From positions 1 to 14,054 of the forward strand of contig JAEWHG010000043.1 of assembly GCA_023387935.1 (NCBI GenBank): DNA of 14,054 nt, read 5' to 3'. This stretch comes from Bacillota bacterium. GTDB taxonomy: Bacteria > Bacillota > Clostridia > Peptostreptococcales > Natronincolaceae. Every line of letters starts with the position of its first letter. Positions within the stretch are counted from its first letter, which is position 1. This document shows positions 6,439-14,037 of the stretch, piece by piece. The position numbers and the translations under genes were made by a program. The notes beneath the pieces were generated by a model that worked only from the letters and a program-made list of their open reading frames with translations, was not told where the DNA came from and searched no databases.

Positions 6439-7884
6439 TTATATTTCTACCTTACTTACCTTCCGAGGTCTTCCCTTAATAGTTCTATTTTGCAACTCCT
6501 TAAAAACCAACTCCCCTTTGTTATTTAAGATTTCTACAAATGTCGAAACATCGAGTATGTTAATTATACCTATGTCTTCTGCCGTTATGCCTTCTATACT
6601 ACACAGTGTCCCTACAATATCAGCCGGTCTCATCTTAGTTTTCTTACCTGCATTTATATGTAATTTCAAAATTTCTTTACTTAGTTGAGCACCTTTTACT
6701 TCCTTGATTTCAGGTATAGCATTTATTTTTTCAATAAATTTCTGTTTTGAATTGCTAACAATTTCTTTATCCGGTCTTTCTTTCAAAATAATCTCTTGAT
6801 CTATATACTGTTGTATATCTTTTAGAAATTTACCTTCATATTGTGTTACAAAGGTAATTGCTCTACCCTCTCTACCTATTCGTCCAGTTCGTCCTATTCG
6901 ATGGACATAACTTTCTCTGTCCCGTGGTATGTCATAGTTGATTACAAGCGAAATATTATCTATATCGATCCCTCTTGCTGCAACGTCTGTTGCTACTAAA
7001 TATCTAAAATAACCCTGTTTGAAATTATTCATTACTCTTAGTCGATCCTGTTGTTCCATTCCGCCATGTATCTTATCACAAATATATCTTAAATTCGTTA
7101 GTTCATCATAAACCTCATCTACTTTTTGCTTTGTATTGCAAAATATGATACAGCTATCTGGATTTTCTACTATGGTTATATCTCTTAAAAGCTCTAGCTT
7201 ATGATCTTCCGCTACAGTGTATCTTTCTTGATCTATTCTGTTCACAGTTGAATTTTGATCTTCTATTTCAACAGATACAGGATCTTTCATATATTTTTCA
7301 CATAAAAACTCTATGCCTTTAGGCATTGTGGCTGACAATAGCATAGATACACGCTCTTTTGGTAATGCGGATATTATTGTTTCTATTTGTTCTACAAATC
7401 CCATACTAAGCATTTCGTCAGCTTCATCAATTACAAGGTATTTTATTTTTGATGTATCCAATGTTCCCCTTTCCATATGATCCGTAATACGTCCAGGAGT
7501 TCCGACCACTACATGTGTTTTTTGTTTAAGTTCCTTCTCCTGAAGGTAGAAAGAAGATTTTCCATAAATTGCAGCAACTTTAAGTCTCTTAAACCTACCT
7601 ATATTAAAAATATCTTCCTTGACTTGAATAGCTAGTTCTCTTGTGAGTACAATTACTAATGCTTGGGGTTTATTTTCTTCCCAATCTACTAATTCGCAAA
7701 TAGGTATAGCAAATGCTCCAGTTTTTCCACTACCAGTTTGAGATTTTACTATGATATCTTTTTCCTCTAATATAGCTGGTATAACCTGTTTTTGTACGCT
7801 TGTAGGTCTTGCAAAATTCAACATGCTTATTGATTTTAATAACTCACTACTTAATTTATAATCATTAAAATTAGATTCTATCAT
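6439..7884 (-). CDS. dbpA: DEAD-box ATP-dependent RNA helicase DbpA (YxiN-type)
   Basis: DbpA/YxiN helicases are activated by hairpin 92 of 23S rRNA and act in large-subunit assembly in the cytosol. The protein has 481 residues, the usual length. All helicase motifs are present: Q motif PTSVQ (27-31), Walker A SQTGSGKT (48-55), TRELA (81-85), TPGR (129-132), DEAD (153-156), SAT (184-186), IIFCNT (246-251), ATDVAARGID (298-307) and HRIGRTGR (328-335). The C-terminal region, about 404-478, matches the DbpA RNA-binding domain (LHINAGKKTKMRPADIVGTL onward), which separates it from CshA-type helicases. The ATG is preceded by GGAG at 8 nt. The promoter overlaps that of divergent ansA. No clear terminator is visible between this gene and the downstream hydrolase promoter. 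Confidence 0.94.
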   Translation of the reverse strand: MIESNFNDYKLSSELLKSISMLNFARPTSVQKQVIPAILEEKDIIVKSQTGSGKTGAFAIPICELVDWEENKPQALVIVLTRELAIQVKEDIFNIGRFKRLKVAAIYGKSSFYLQEKELKQKTHVVVGTPGRITDHMERGTLDTSKIKYLVIDEADEMLSMGFVEQIETIISALPKERVSMLLSATMPKGIEFLCEKYMKDPVSVEIEDQNSTVNRIDQERYTVAEDHKLELLRDITIVENPDSCIIFCNTKQKVDEVYDELTNLRYICDKIHGGMEQQDRLRVMNNFKQGYFRYLVATDVAARGIDIDNISLVINYDIPRDRESYVHRIGRTGRIGREGRAITFVTQYEGKFLKDIQQYIDQEIILKERPDKEIVSNSKQKFIEKINAIPEIKEVKGAQLSKEILKLHINAGKKTKMRPADIVGTLCSIEGITAEDIGIINILDVSTFVEILNNKGELVFKELQNRTIKGRPRKVSKVEI

Positions 7885-7926
7885 TTAATCATCTCCAATG
7901 CTTTTCACATAATTTAATATTTTATA

Positions 7927-7956
7927 TTTTCAAATCACGCAATTATACTATATAAT
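7927..7956 (+). promoter_or_regulatory. ansA promoter
   Basis: A perfect TATAAT lies at 7951-7956, with TTTTCA (7927-7932, four of six) at 18-nt spacing. The predicted start near 7963 gives a leader of about 65 nt. Confidence 0.5.
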
Positions 7957-7971
7957 GATATAGGATGTCTA
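7942..7971 (-). promoter_or_regulatory. dbpA promoter, overlapping the ansA promoter
   Basis: The minus strand has TAGACA (7966-7971, one mismatch), an 18-nt spacer and a perfect TATAAT (7942-7947). The predicted start near 7935 gives a leader of about 50 nt. The plus-strand -10 of ansA (7951-7956) lies inside this spacer, so the two promoters should compete for polymerase. Confidence 0.6.
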
Positions 7972-8028
7972 GATATAAAACAATCTAAACTAATTTCTAT
8001 AAAACAAATTAAAATAAGGAGGTTTATA

Positions 8029-9021
8029 ATGCGTAAACCTAAAGTTGCTATAATATTTACTGGTGGTACTATCTCAATGACAGTAGATCCAAGAATTGGT
8101 GCTGCTATACCTTCACTGTCAGGTGAGGCAATTATGTCTTTAGTAACAAACATAGATAGATACGCAGAAACAGAATCAATTACATTTTCTACACTTCCAG
8201 GTCCTCATATAAATATTTCATTAATGATGGACCTGCGTAAACTGGTTCTAGCTAATTTAGAAAGACCAGATATCGATGGTGTAGTAATTACACATGGAAC
8301 CGATACATTGGAGGAAACAGCATACCTATTAGACTTAACAATCGACTCACTGAAGCCTGTAGTAGTAGTTGGGGCTATGAGAAACAGTTCTGAGCTTGGT
8401 TATGATGGTCCTAGTAACTTAGCTGCTGCAGTTTGTACTGCAATTTCACATGATTCAAAAAATAAAGGTGTACTTGTTGTAATGAATAATGAAGTTAATG
8501 CAGCTAGTGAGGTTACAAAAAGTAATACTTTAAGTCTAGATACTTTTAAATCTTTAGAATTTGGGCCTCTTGGCATTGTAGATAATGATGAGGTAATATA
8601 CCACAGACAAATTGTAAATCGTCAACATATTACTACCGAATCTATTGAAACTAATGTGGATTTAATAAAATGTACAGCGGGTATGGATTCTAGATTTCTT
8701 AAATACTCAGTTGATACTGGAGCTAAGGGGATAGTTATTGAAGCATTAGGTAGAGGAAATTTACCTCCTACTATGCTTGATGGTATTGAGTATGCTATTA
8801 AACATAATGTAGCCATTGTAATGGTATCTCGTTGTCCTACTGGAAGGGTTCTTGATACCTATGGCTACGAAGGAGCAGGTAGAACACTGCGAAATATGGG
8901 CGTAATCTTAGGCGGAGACCTACCAGGACAAAAAGCTAGAATTAAGCTTATGTTAGCCTTATCTGTATCCAATGATTTGAGCACAATAAAGGGAATCATC
9001 GAAAGTAATCAATATAAATAA
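8029..9021 (+). CDS. ansA: L-asparaginase
   Basis: The enzyme hydrolyses L-asparagine to aspartate and ammonia. With 330 residues and no signal peptide it is of the cytoplasmic bacterial class. The two catalytic triplets are intact: nucleophile Thr in FTGGTISM (T14) and the second Thr-Asp in THGTDTLEE (T91, D92), with the supporting lysine in SEVTKSNT (K164). The PGPH segment (57-60) matches a variant of the substrate loop found in many family members. AAGGAGG (8016-8022) sits 6 nt before the ATG. The gene is monocistronic and ends at a strong bidirectional terminator. Aspartate made here could feed oxaloacetate and pckA, but nothing in the sequence ties the two genes together. Possible glutaminase side activity cannot be judged. 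Confidence 0.93.
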   Translation: MRKPKVAIIFTGGTISMTVDPRIGAAIPSLSGEAIMSLVTNIDRYAETESITFSTLPGPHINISLMMDLRKLVLANLERPDIDGVVITHGTDTLEETAYLLDLTIDSLKPVVVVGAMRNSSELGYDGPSNLAAAVCTAISHDSKNKGVLVVMNNEVNAASEVTKSNTLSLDTFKSLEFGPLGIVDNDEVIYHRQIVNRQHITTESIETNVDLIKCTAGMDSRFLKYSVDTGAKGIVIEALGRGNLPPTMLDGIEYAIKHNVAIVMVSRCPTGRVLDTYGYEGAGRTLRNMGVILGGDLPGQKARIKLMLALSVSNDLSTIKGIIESNQYK

Positions 9022-9090
9022 GAACCCCACTCATCAACGCAATCAATACTCAAGATGGGTCCCGGGAACCTTGTTGTTTTCACAATAATT

Positions 9091-9133
9091 AAAAGACCTT
9101 ATTAGTAAATTTTTATTACTCATAAGGTCTTTT
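9091..9133. terminator. Bidirectional terminator between ansA and the UvrD-like helicase gene
   Basis: AAAAGACCTTAT (9091-9102) pairs perfectly with ATAAGGTCTTTT (9122-9133). After one mismatch a further 5-bp stem AGTAA/TTACT lies inside. A- and T-flanks give U tracts in both directions for the two convergent genes. Confidence 0.88.
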
Positions 9134-9136
9134 GAT

Positions 9137-11173
9137 TTAATCAATTAGGTTGTTTTCCATACATATATCAATATCCAAATCTTTAGTTTCATTATTATTA
9201 CAAAACCATACTTTAATCATATTCTTATTAATATTTTTAATAAAACCCTTACCAAATGCTTTATGAAATATCTCCTGACCCTTTTCTAATCTGTTCTTTT
9301 TTTCTTTTATGACTTCCATCTCACTTATAAAGCGAGAAATTTCTGCTTTTTTATCAGACTTACTTATTGGTGCATAAATATATAATCGCTCTTTAGCTCT
9401 AGTTATAGCAACATAGAATAATCGTCTTTCTTCCTCTAGACTTTCATTATCCTTACTTTTGCTATGTGGTATAATATCTTCTACTGCTTCTATTATAATC
9501 ACTATTTTAAACTCTAAACCCTTTGCACTATGCATTGTCAATAGTTCTACCTGATCCTCTTTAGAAGAATAATTTCTTTTATTTTCATACAAAGATTCTT
9601 TAAATTCTTTTATATGCTTAACGAATTCTAAAATACTGTTATGCTTAAAAGATATTTCCTCTATTTCGTCTAAAATTTCCATCAATCCACGAGAATCAAT
9701 TTGCTTTTCTAAACAATAATTACGAATATACTCATCATACCCAATATCTTTTCTTATATAATTAATTGCGCTCCTTGTATTTAAATGACCAAGGGTTTTT
9801 AAATCTACTTCTAATCTATCCAGATAAGTGATTTGATAAGGCATTAAATTTCCTTTAACTCTTAATGATGTAATAAAATCCTTATGATATTCATCTGCTT
9901 CTCGCTTTGCCTTATTTGTTATATATCTTGTAGGACGGTTTATAATCCTTTTTAAGGCTTCACGGTCATTAATATCTAGTGCAGACCTTAAATAAGCAAC
10001 TAAATCCTTAGCCATCCAATGCTCATATATATTGTATATATTATCTCTAGAAACAAAGGGAATATTGTTATCTAAAAATGAATCTACGATAGAGCTGGAT
10101 AAAATATTAGTTCTATATATAACAGCTATATCCTTGTATAAATAACCTTGCTGTAGCAAATTATTTATTAAATCACTTACCTCTTTATTTTCTATTTCTC
10201 GAGTTTTAGGTCTTAAAATTTCAATATCTACGCCAGGTTCCTTAGTAGATATCATTTCCTTTTTAACTCTCATTGAATTATTACTTATCAGTTTATTAGC
10301 AGTACTAATTATATTCTCTTGAGACCTATAGTTTAAATTCAGTATAATTTTTCTTGTGTTTTTATAGATATTATCAAATTCTAGAATAAAGTTTGGCTTA
10401 GCCCCTCTAAAACTGTAGATCGATTGATCATCATCTCCAACGACAAATAAGTTTTCCCGAGGGCTAGCTATTAATTTAATGATCTCGAACTGCACACTAT
10501 TAATATCCTGAAATTCATCGATTAGTATATAGTGATACATATTTCTTATGCCTTGTAAAACAGTAGGCTGACTCATTAATAACTCATAACATTTTGTGAG
10601 CATATCATCAAAGTCAATTTTCCTGCAATCATTTTTGTAATTCTCATAAGAAAAAATTACCCTATCAAAATCTTCCTTGGACATTGAGTTAGGAACAAAA
10701 TCTTCTTTAGCCAATATATCACTTTTAAATAAACTGATATCTAAAATTATATCTTTAACAAATTCATCATCTAGCTCATTTCCAATATCAAAGGTCTTTA
10801 CAATATTTTTAATAACAGTAAACTTCTCACTTTCATTTAAAATACTGCTTAAATCATATCTATAATAAGATCTTAAGATTCTAAAAAATGTAGAATGAAA
10901 AGTACCGAAATTAACCTGTCTTTTTCCTTCTAAAAGATCGCTATAATTACTCTCGAACCTTAGCTTCATTTCTTCTGCTGCAGCCTTTGTAAAAGAAATA
11001 ACCAAAATATTATTAGGAGCTACTTTGTGATGATTAATTAACTGTCCTACCCTATGAGTAATCACTGTAGTTTTCCCAGAACCAGGTCCTGCATATACCA
11101 TACAAGGGCCTTCATAATGCTTAACTGCTTCTAATTGCTGTTGATTTAACTGCTTCAAATACTGCTGTATCAT
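9137..11173 (-). CDS. UvrD/Rep-family superfamily 1A DNA helicase (PcrA paralogue)
   Basis: This is a 678-residue ATP-dependent 3'-5' DNA helicase of the UvrD/Rep/PcrA family, acting in the cytosol on DNA. Motifs in order are Q motif LNQQQLEAV (9-17), Walker A AGPGSGKTT (28-36), ISFTKAAAEEMK (59-70), GTFHS (90-94), DEFQD (219-223), GDDDQSIYSFRGA (246-258), LNYRSQENI (279-287), LLTMHSAKGLEF (544-555) and RRLFYVAITRAKERL (583-597). The C-terminus keeps a Tudor-like segment, GQEIFHKAFGKGFI (632-645). It is somewhat shorter than housekeeping PcrA. It has IDEFQDIN and YSFRGA where PcrA has VDEYQDTN and YxWRGA, so I take it for a paralogue like B. subtilis YjcD rather than PcrA itself. GAGG lies 6 nt before the ATG. 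Its exact DNA transaction is unknown. Confidence 0.9.
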   Translation of the reverse strand: MIQQYLKQLNQQQLEAVKHYEGPCMVYAGPGSGKTTVITHRVGQLINHHKVAPNNILVISFTKAAAEEMKLRFESNYSDLLEGKRQVNFGTFHSTFFRILRSYYRYDLSSILNESEKFTVIKNIVKTFDIGNELDDEFVKDIILDISLFKSDILAKEDFVPNSMSKEDFDRVIFSYENYKNDCRKIDFDDMLTKCYELLMSQPTVLQGIRNMYHYILIDEFQDINSVQFEIIKLIASPRENLFVVGDDDQSIYSFRGAKPNFILEFDNIYKNTRKIILNLNYRSQENIISTANKLISNNSMRVKKEMISTKEPGVDIEILRPKTREIENKEVSDLINNLLQQGYLYKDIAVIYRTNILSSSIVDSFLDNNIPFVSRDNIYNIYEHWMAKDLVAYLRSALDINDREALKRIINRPTRYITNKAKREADEYHKDFITSLRVKGNLMPYQITYLDRLEVDLKTLGHLNTRSAINYIRKDIGYDEYIRNYCLEKQIDSRGLMEILDEIEEISFKHNSILEFVKHIKEFKESLYENKRNYSSKEDQVELLTMHSAKGLEFKIVIIIEAVEDIIPHSKSKDNESLEEERRLFYVAITRAKERLYIYAPISKSDKKAEISRFISEMEVIKEKKNRLEKGQEIFHKAFGKGFIKNINKNMIKVWFCNNNETKDLDIDICMENNLID

Positions 11174-11211
11174 AATACACCTCTAATTAATAATGTAATA
11201 CCACGTATCCT

Positions 11212-11220
11212 ATTATATCA
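11212..11220 (-). promoter_or_regulatory. Possible extended -10 of the UvrD-like helicase gene
   Basis: The minus strand reads TGATATAAT, a perfect TATAAT (11212-11217) with the TG extension. No good -35 is visible. The transcription start would be near 11205, about 32 nt before the ATG. It lies in the 91-bp gap after the SLH gene, giving the helicase its own promoter. Confidence 0.45.
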
Positions 11221-11264
11221 AAACTTACTATAATTTAAATAAGTTATTTATTATATAACATTAT

Positions 11265-12674
11265 TCATTGAATCATTAATTGTTTTATCATACTTGTAAA
11301 TAGAAAATCAATTTCATTGCTATATGTCCTATATTGACGATTTAATTTTAAACTGTCCCATGATTTATTTAAATAATCTATAGCTTCCTCGGAGTTGCTA
11401 TTTTTATAAATTATATAACTATGATTTAATATTAAATGAGTTTTTAATTGAATATCATTGCTTAAGTCCAAAATAGAATTGTGAATATCAAGCGCTTTCT
11501 TATATTGATAATTACTTAAATATTCCTCAGCTAATAATGCTCCTACTACAATTTTCTCATTATTACTTTCTATGAAAGAAAAGCTTTCCTCTAAAAATGT
11601 AATTAATTCTTTAGAACTCATCTTATTTTTAGCTATATTTATTATATTTGCCATTCCCTCAATATTTTGTAATGTATATATCTCTTTGTAATGTTCAAAT
11701 GCTTCTCTTATAAGTTCTATCTGTCTCTCTCTCACAAGGGTTTTATCGTAATGTAATAAATAATAGTTTGCTCCTATAAGATTGTAATAATCGTCATTTT
11801 TTAATTGCCATAAAGTATCTATTGGATTCGGATCATATAAGTGTCTTTCCGCATAAGGTATATACCCAACAAATGATATATAATCCAAAGTTGTAATAGC
11901 ATTAATAAATTTTTTATCGAGATCCTTTTGATTAAATGTACTATTGCCGTATTCAAACAAAGGCTTTTTAGCTAATAAATCAAATTGATATAATTCTCTA
12001 ATGCCTAATAGGTCTATCTTTAAATATTCTAATTCCTCGTATGCACTATGAATGATCTTTGCAGCTTCCGCACGGGTAATATTATTCCATGGCCTAAATG
12101 TATTATCTTCGTATCCTTTAACAATATGATTGCTTGTTAAGTCCATTATCTCTTTATAAAACCTTAGTTTATCAGATAAGTCTTTATAATTCTTATTCAC
12201 TGTTTTAATAGGCGGAGGCGTTATTAAACTTATTAGAGCACTTGCCTCATAACGAGTAATGGGTCTGTTTGGTCTAAAACTATTTCCAGGGAAAATTAAC
12301 TTTATATCCGCTTTTTTTACAGATTGATTTTCTATGTAGTAGGCGATCCTTTGAATTTGATCATAGGCCCAGAAATCTTTTTCCAAGTCGCTATATTCTA
12401 ATTTAAATCTACTGTACGCCTTATTAATATCTATATCCTGTATCTGTATCAATCTACTTAATATAGTCATGAACTCTGCCCGTGTTATATTGTTTTCTGG
12501 TTTAAAGGTATTATCTTTATAACCCTGAAATAGACCAACCTCATTAGTAGCCCAATCAATATATGACTCACTCCAATGACCTAAAATATCTGTATAATAA
12601 GTATATGCCATACTTGGTTGAATACTGGACGATAGAATCAATACGACTATTAACAATATCAAAATCTTCTTCAT
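11265..12674 (-). CDS. Exported protein with three SLH domains and a helical C-terminal half
   Basis: The 469-residue protein starts MKKILILLIVVLILSSS with a likely signal peptidase site after SMA (residue 23). Three S-layer homology domains follow, at about residues 27-75, 94-151 and 163-214. Each contains the ITRAE-type motif: ITRAE 63-67, ITRYE 139-143 and ITRAE 199-203. The third has the classic GYEDNTFRPWNNITRAEA form and the second is degenerate with a long insertion. Such triplets bind pyruvylated secondary wall polymer, anchoring the protein to the cell wall. The C-terminal half, about 215-469, is charged and helical with spacing suggestive of TPR-like repeats, but I recognise no named domain. 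GGGAG lies 7 nt before ATG 12674, so the in-frame longer start at 12722 is rejected. The function beyond wall anchoring is unknown. Confidence 0.88.
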   Translation of the reverse strand: MKKILILLIVVLILSSSIQPSMAYTYYTDILGHWSESYIDWATNEVGLFQGYKDNTFKPENNITRAEFMTILSRLIQIQDIDINKAYSRFKLEYSDLEKDFWAYDQIQRIAYYIENQSVKKADIKLIFPGNSFRPNRPITRYEASALISLITPPPIKTVNKNYKDLSDKLRFYKEIMDLTSNHIVKGYEDNTFRPWNNITRAEAAKIIHSAYEELEYLKIDLLGIRELYQFDLLAKKPLFEYGNSTFNQKDLDKKFINAITTLDYISFVGYIPYAERHLYDPNPIDTLWQLKNDDYYNLIGANYYLLHYDKTLVRERQIELIREAFEHYKEIYTLQNIEGMANIINIAKNKMSSKELITFLEESFSFIESNNEKIVVGALLAEEYLSNYQYKKALDIHNSILDLSNDIQLKTHLILNHSYIIYKNSNSEEAIDYLNKSWDSLKLNRQYRTYSNEIDFLFTSMIKQLMIQ

Positions 12675-12681
12675 AGAATCA

Positions 12682-12686
12682 CTCCC
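12682..12686 (-). promoter_or_regulatory. Ribosome binding site fixing the SLH protein start
   Basis: GGGAG on the minus strand lies 7 nt before ATG 12674, the codon that opens a textbook signal peptide. This rules out the 16-residue upstream extension. Confidence 0.75.
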
Positions 12687-12797
12687 AATTATTGTTAAAT
12701 ATTCTATTACTAATCTTATCACATATTACCTACTCGTAATATTACACTTGCATTACTTTTCTAATACCCTTATACAGTTCTAAATACCATATATTTT

Positions 12798-12826
12798 TTG
12801 ATTCGAATCCTATTATTTGATATTAT
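12798..12826 (+). promoter_or_regulatory. Sigma-A promoter of the exonuclease gene
   Basis: TTGATT (12798-12803), a 17-nt spacer ending TGA, and TATTAT (12821-12826) form a good extended -10 promoter. The predicted start near 12833 leaves a leader of about 22 nt. The longest possible frame would start inside the -35, which is why it is rejected. Confidence 0.6.
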
Positions 12827-12844
12827 ATTGTTAAGTATAAATTT

Positions 12845-12849
12845 GGAGG
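12845..12849 (+). promoter_or_regulatory. Ribosome binding site fixing the exonuclease start
   Basis: GGAGG lies 5 nt upstream of ATG 12855 and 12-16 nt downstream of the predicted transcription start, which makes 12855 the start. Confidence 0.8.
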
Positions 12850-12854
12850 TAACC

Positions 12855-13886
12855 ATGAAAATTAAAACATTTGAAACAAAAGACAAAACAATATTACCAC
12901 TTAGCTTATCCAGTATATTTAATTCTGATGAATATTGCATAATAGATATTGAAACTACTGGTCTTAGTTCAAAATATAATCAAATTATATTAATTGGTAT
13001 TTTATATAATATAAATAATACTGTTACAATCAAACAATTCTTTGCAGAGAATCCAAAAGAAGAAATTCATATACTAAAAGAGTTTGCTCATATATACAAA
13101 AATTTTTCCTACGTCATAACTTATAATGGTGCTAGCTTCGATCTTCCTTTCCTACAGGAACGTTTTTCTCATAATAACCTAGAATGGAATTTTGCTAATG
13201 TTAGACATATTGATATATTACAGTGCCTTCGGAAACAAAAAGAAAAATTACCATTAGAAAATCTAAAATTAAAAACGGTTGAACGCTTTATAGGAATTAA
13301 TAGAAAAGATACGATTAGTGGAAAGGATAGTGTTCTTCTATATAAGGAGTACGTCAAACACCCTTCTCCTAGTCTAGAAAAAACAATTTTACTCCATAAT
13401 TATGAAGATATTTATTATTTAAATAATCTACTTAATATTTTTGATCGTATTCATATTGAAAAATACGATTTAATTGGAAATAATATTGTAATTGTACATG
13501 ATTCACAAGATATTAATTTCTGTTTTTTTCCTAAAGATATATCAATTAAAAAAAATATGTTGATTATAAAAGGAAGAACTCCTAAACTAAAAAAAGTGCT
13601 TGATGTCATGTACTACGAATCAAGTTTTACATTCGAATGGTTTCCAAGTGATGGTATTTTCAGTATTCAAATTCCATTATACGAAGGTCATATATCTACT
13701 GGAGAAAAATGTAGTTACGTTAATCTAGAAAACTTTAACTTATCTAAATCACTATTTACTACAAACACCAATTACACTGAAAAATATTTTCCTAATAGCT
13801 TTATGGTTTTAAAAATTGAAAAGGATATTAGCATTAACTTGATCAGTGATTTACTTAATCATATTTTAGGATCAATATTTAGTTAA
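12855..13886 (+). CDS. YprB-like ribonuclease H-like (DEDD) exonuclease
   Basis: This 343-residue cytosolic protein has an N-terminal DEDD-type exonuclease fold. Visible acidic motifs are IIDIETTG with D31 and E33 (motif I), YNGASFDLPFL with D96 (motif II), and HNYEDIYYL with D185 and H181 (motif III). H120-region VRHIDIL is the usual segment between II and III. This matches the RNase_H_2/YprB group of predicted 3'-5' nucleases. After about residue 200 there is an uncharacterised C-terminal region rich in lysine and beta-strand-like sequence. In Bacillus yprB sits next to the helicase gene yprA, but here no such partner is adjacent. The gene is divergent from the SLH gene. The start at 12855 is set by GGAGG at 5 nt. 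The substrate (DNA or RNA) is not known. Confidence 0.85.
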   Translation: MKIKTFETKDKTILPLSLSSIFNSDEYCIIDIETTGLSSKYNQIILIGILYNINNTVTIKQFFAENPKEEIHILKEFAHIYKNFSYVITYNGASFDLPFLQERFSHNNLEWNFANVRHIDILQCLRKQKEKLPLENLKLKTVERFIGINRKDTISGKDSVLLYKEYVKHPSPSLEKTILLHNYEDIYYLNNLLNIFDRIHIEKYDLIGNNIVIVHDSQDINFCFFPKDISIKKNMLIIKGRTPKLKKVLDVMYYESSFTFEWFPSDGIFSIQIPLYEGHISTGEKCSYVNLENFNLSKSLFTTNTNYTEKYFPNSFMVLKIEKDISINLISDLLNHILGSIFS

Positions 13887-13928
13887 TTGCTAAGGAGTAT
13901 AAGATTTCATTTCGAAAATTTCATATGC

Positions 13929-13960
13929 AAAAAGAACTGATAATATTATCAGTTCTTTTT
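13929..13960. terminator. Bidirectional terminator between the exonuclease gene and tRNA-Phe
   Basis: A perfect 32-bp palindrome: AAAAAGAACTGATAAT (13929-13944) is followed directly by its exact reverse complement (13945-13960). The A5 and T5 ends give a U tract on either strand. It lies 42 bp after the exonuclease stop and one base beyond the encoded CCA of the tRNA. Confidence 0.9.
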
Positions 13961-13961
13961 C

Positions 13962-14037
13962 TGGTGCCCAGAGGCGGAATCGAACCACCGACACGGGGAT
14001 TTTCAGTCCCCTGCTCTACCGACTGAGCTATCTGGGC
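13962..14037 (-). tRNA. tRNA-Phe (anticodon GAA)
   Basis: A complete 76-nt cloverleaf on the minus strand. The acceptor GCCCAGA pairs with TCTGGGC and the D arm GCTC pairs with GAGC. The anticodon stem GGGGA/TCCCC closes the loop CTGAAAA, giving anticodon GAA. The T arm GGTGG/CCGCC closes TTCGATT. The discriminator is A and the 3' CCA is encoded. It reads toward the terminator at 13929-13960. Only 17 bp lie between its 5' end and the window edge, so whether it belongs to a tRNA cluster is not visible. Confidence 0.97.

Noticed and set aside
7935..8153. Minus-strand frame of 72 codons across the ansA start
   Set aside because: It overlaps the divergent promoter region and the conserved N-terminus of ansA and has no translation signals.
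9045..9075. T-box or other riboswitch suggested by the GC-rich patch
   Set aside because: No T-box consensus, no specifier stem, and it lies downstream of ansA in front of no plus-strand gene.
11241..11260. Weak hairpin GTTAT/ATAAC after the SLH gene as a terminator
   Set aside because: Only five A/T-rich pairs and a 7-nt loop; too weak to support in this AT-rich sequence, though termination may occur nearby.
12798..12854. 19-residue N-terminal extension of the exonuclease
   Set aside because: It would begin inside the -35 hexamer and upstream of the predicted transcript; GGAGG is placed for ATG 12855.
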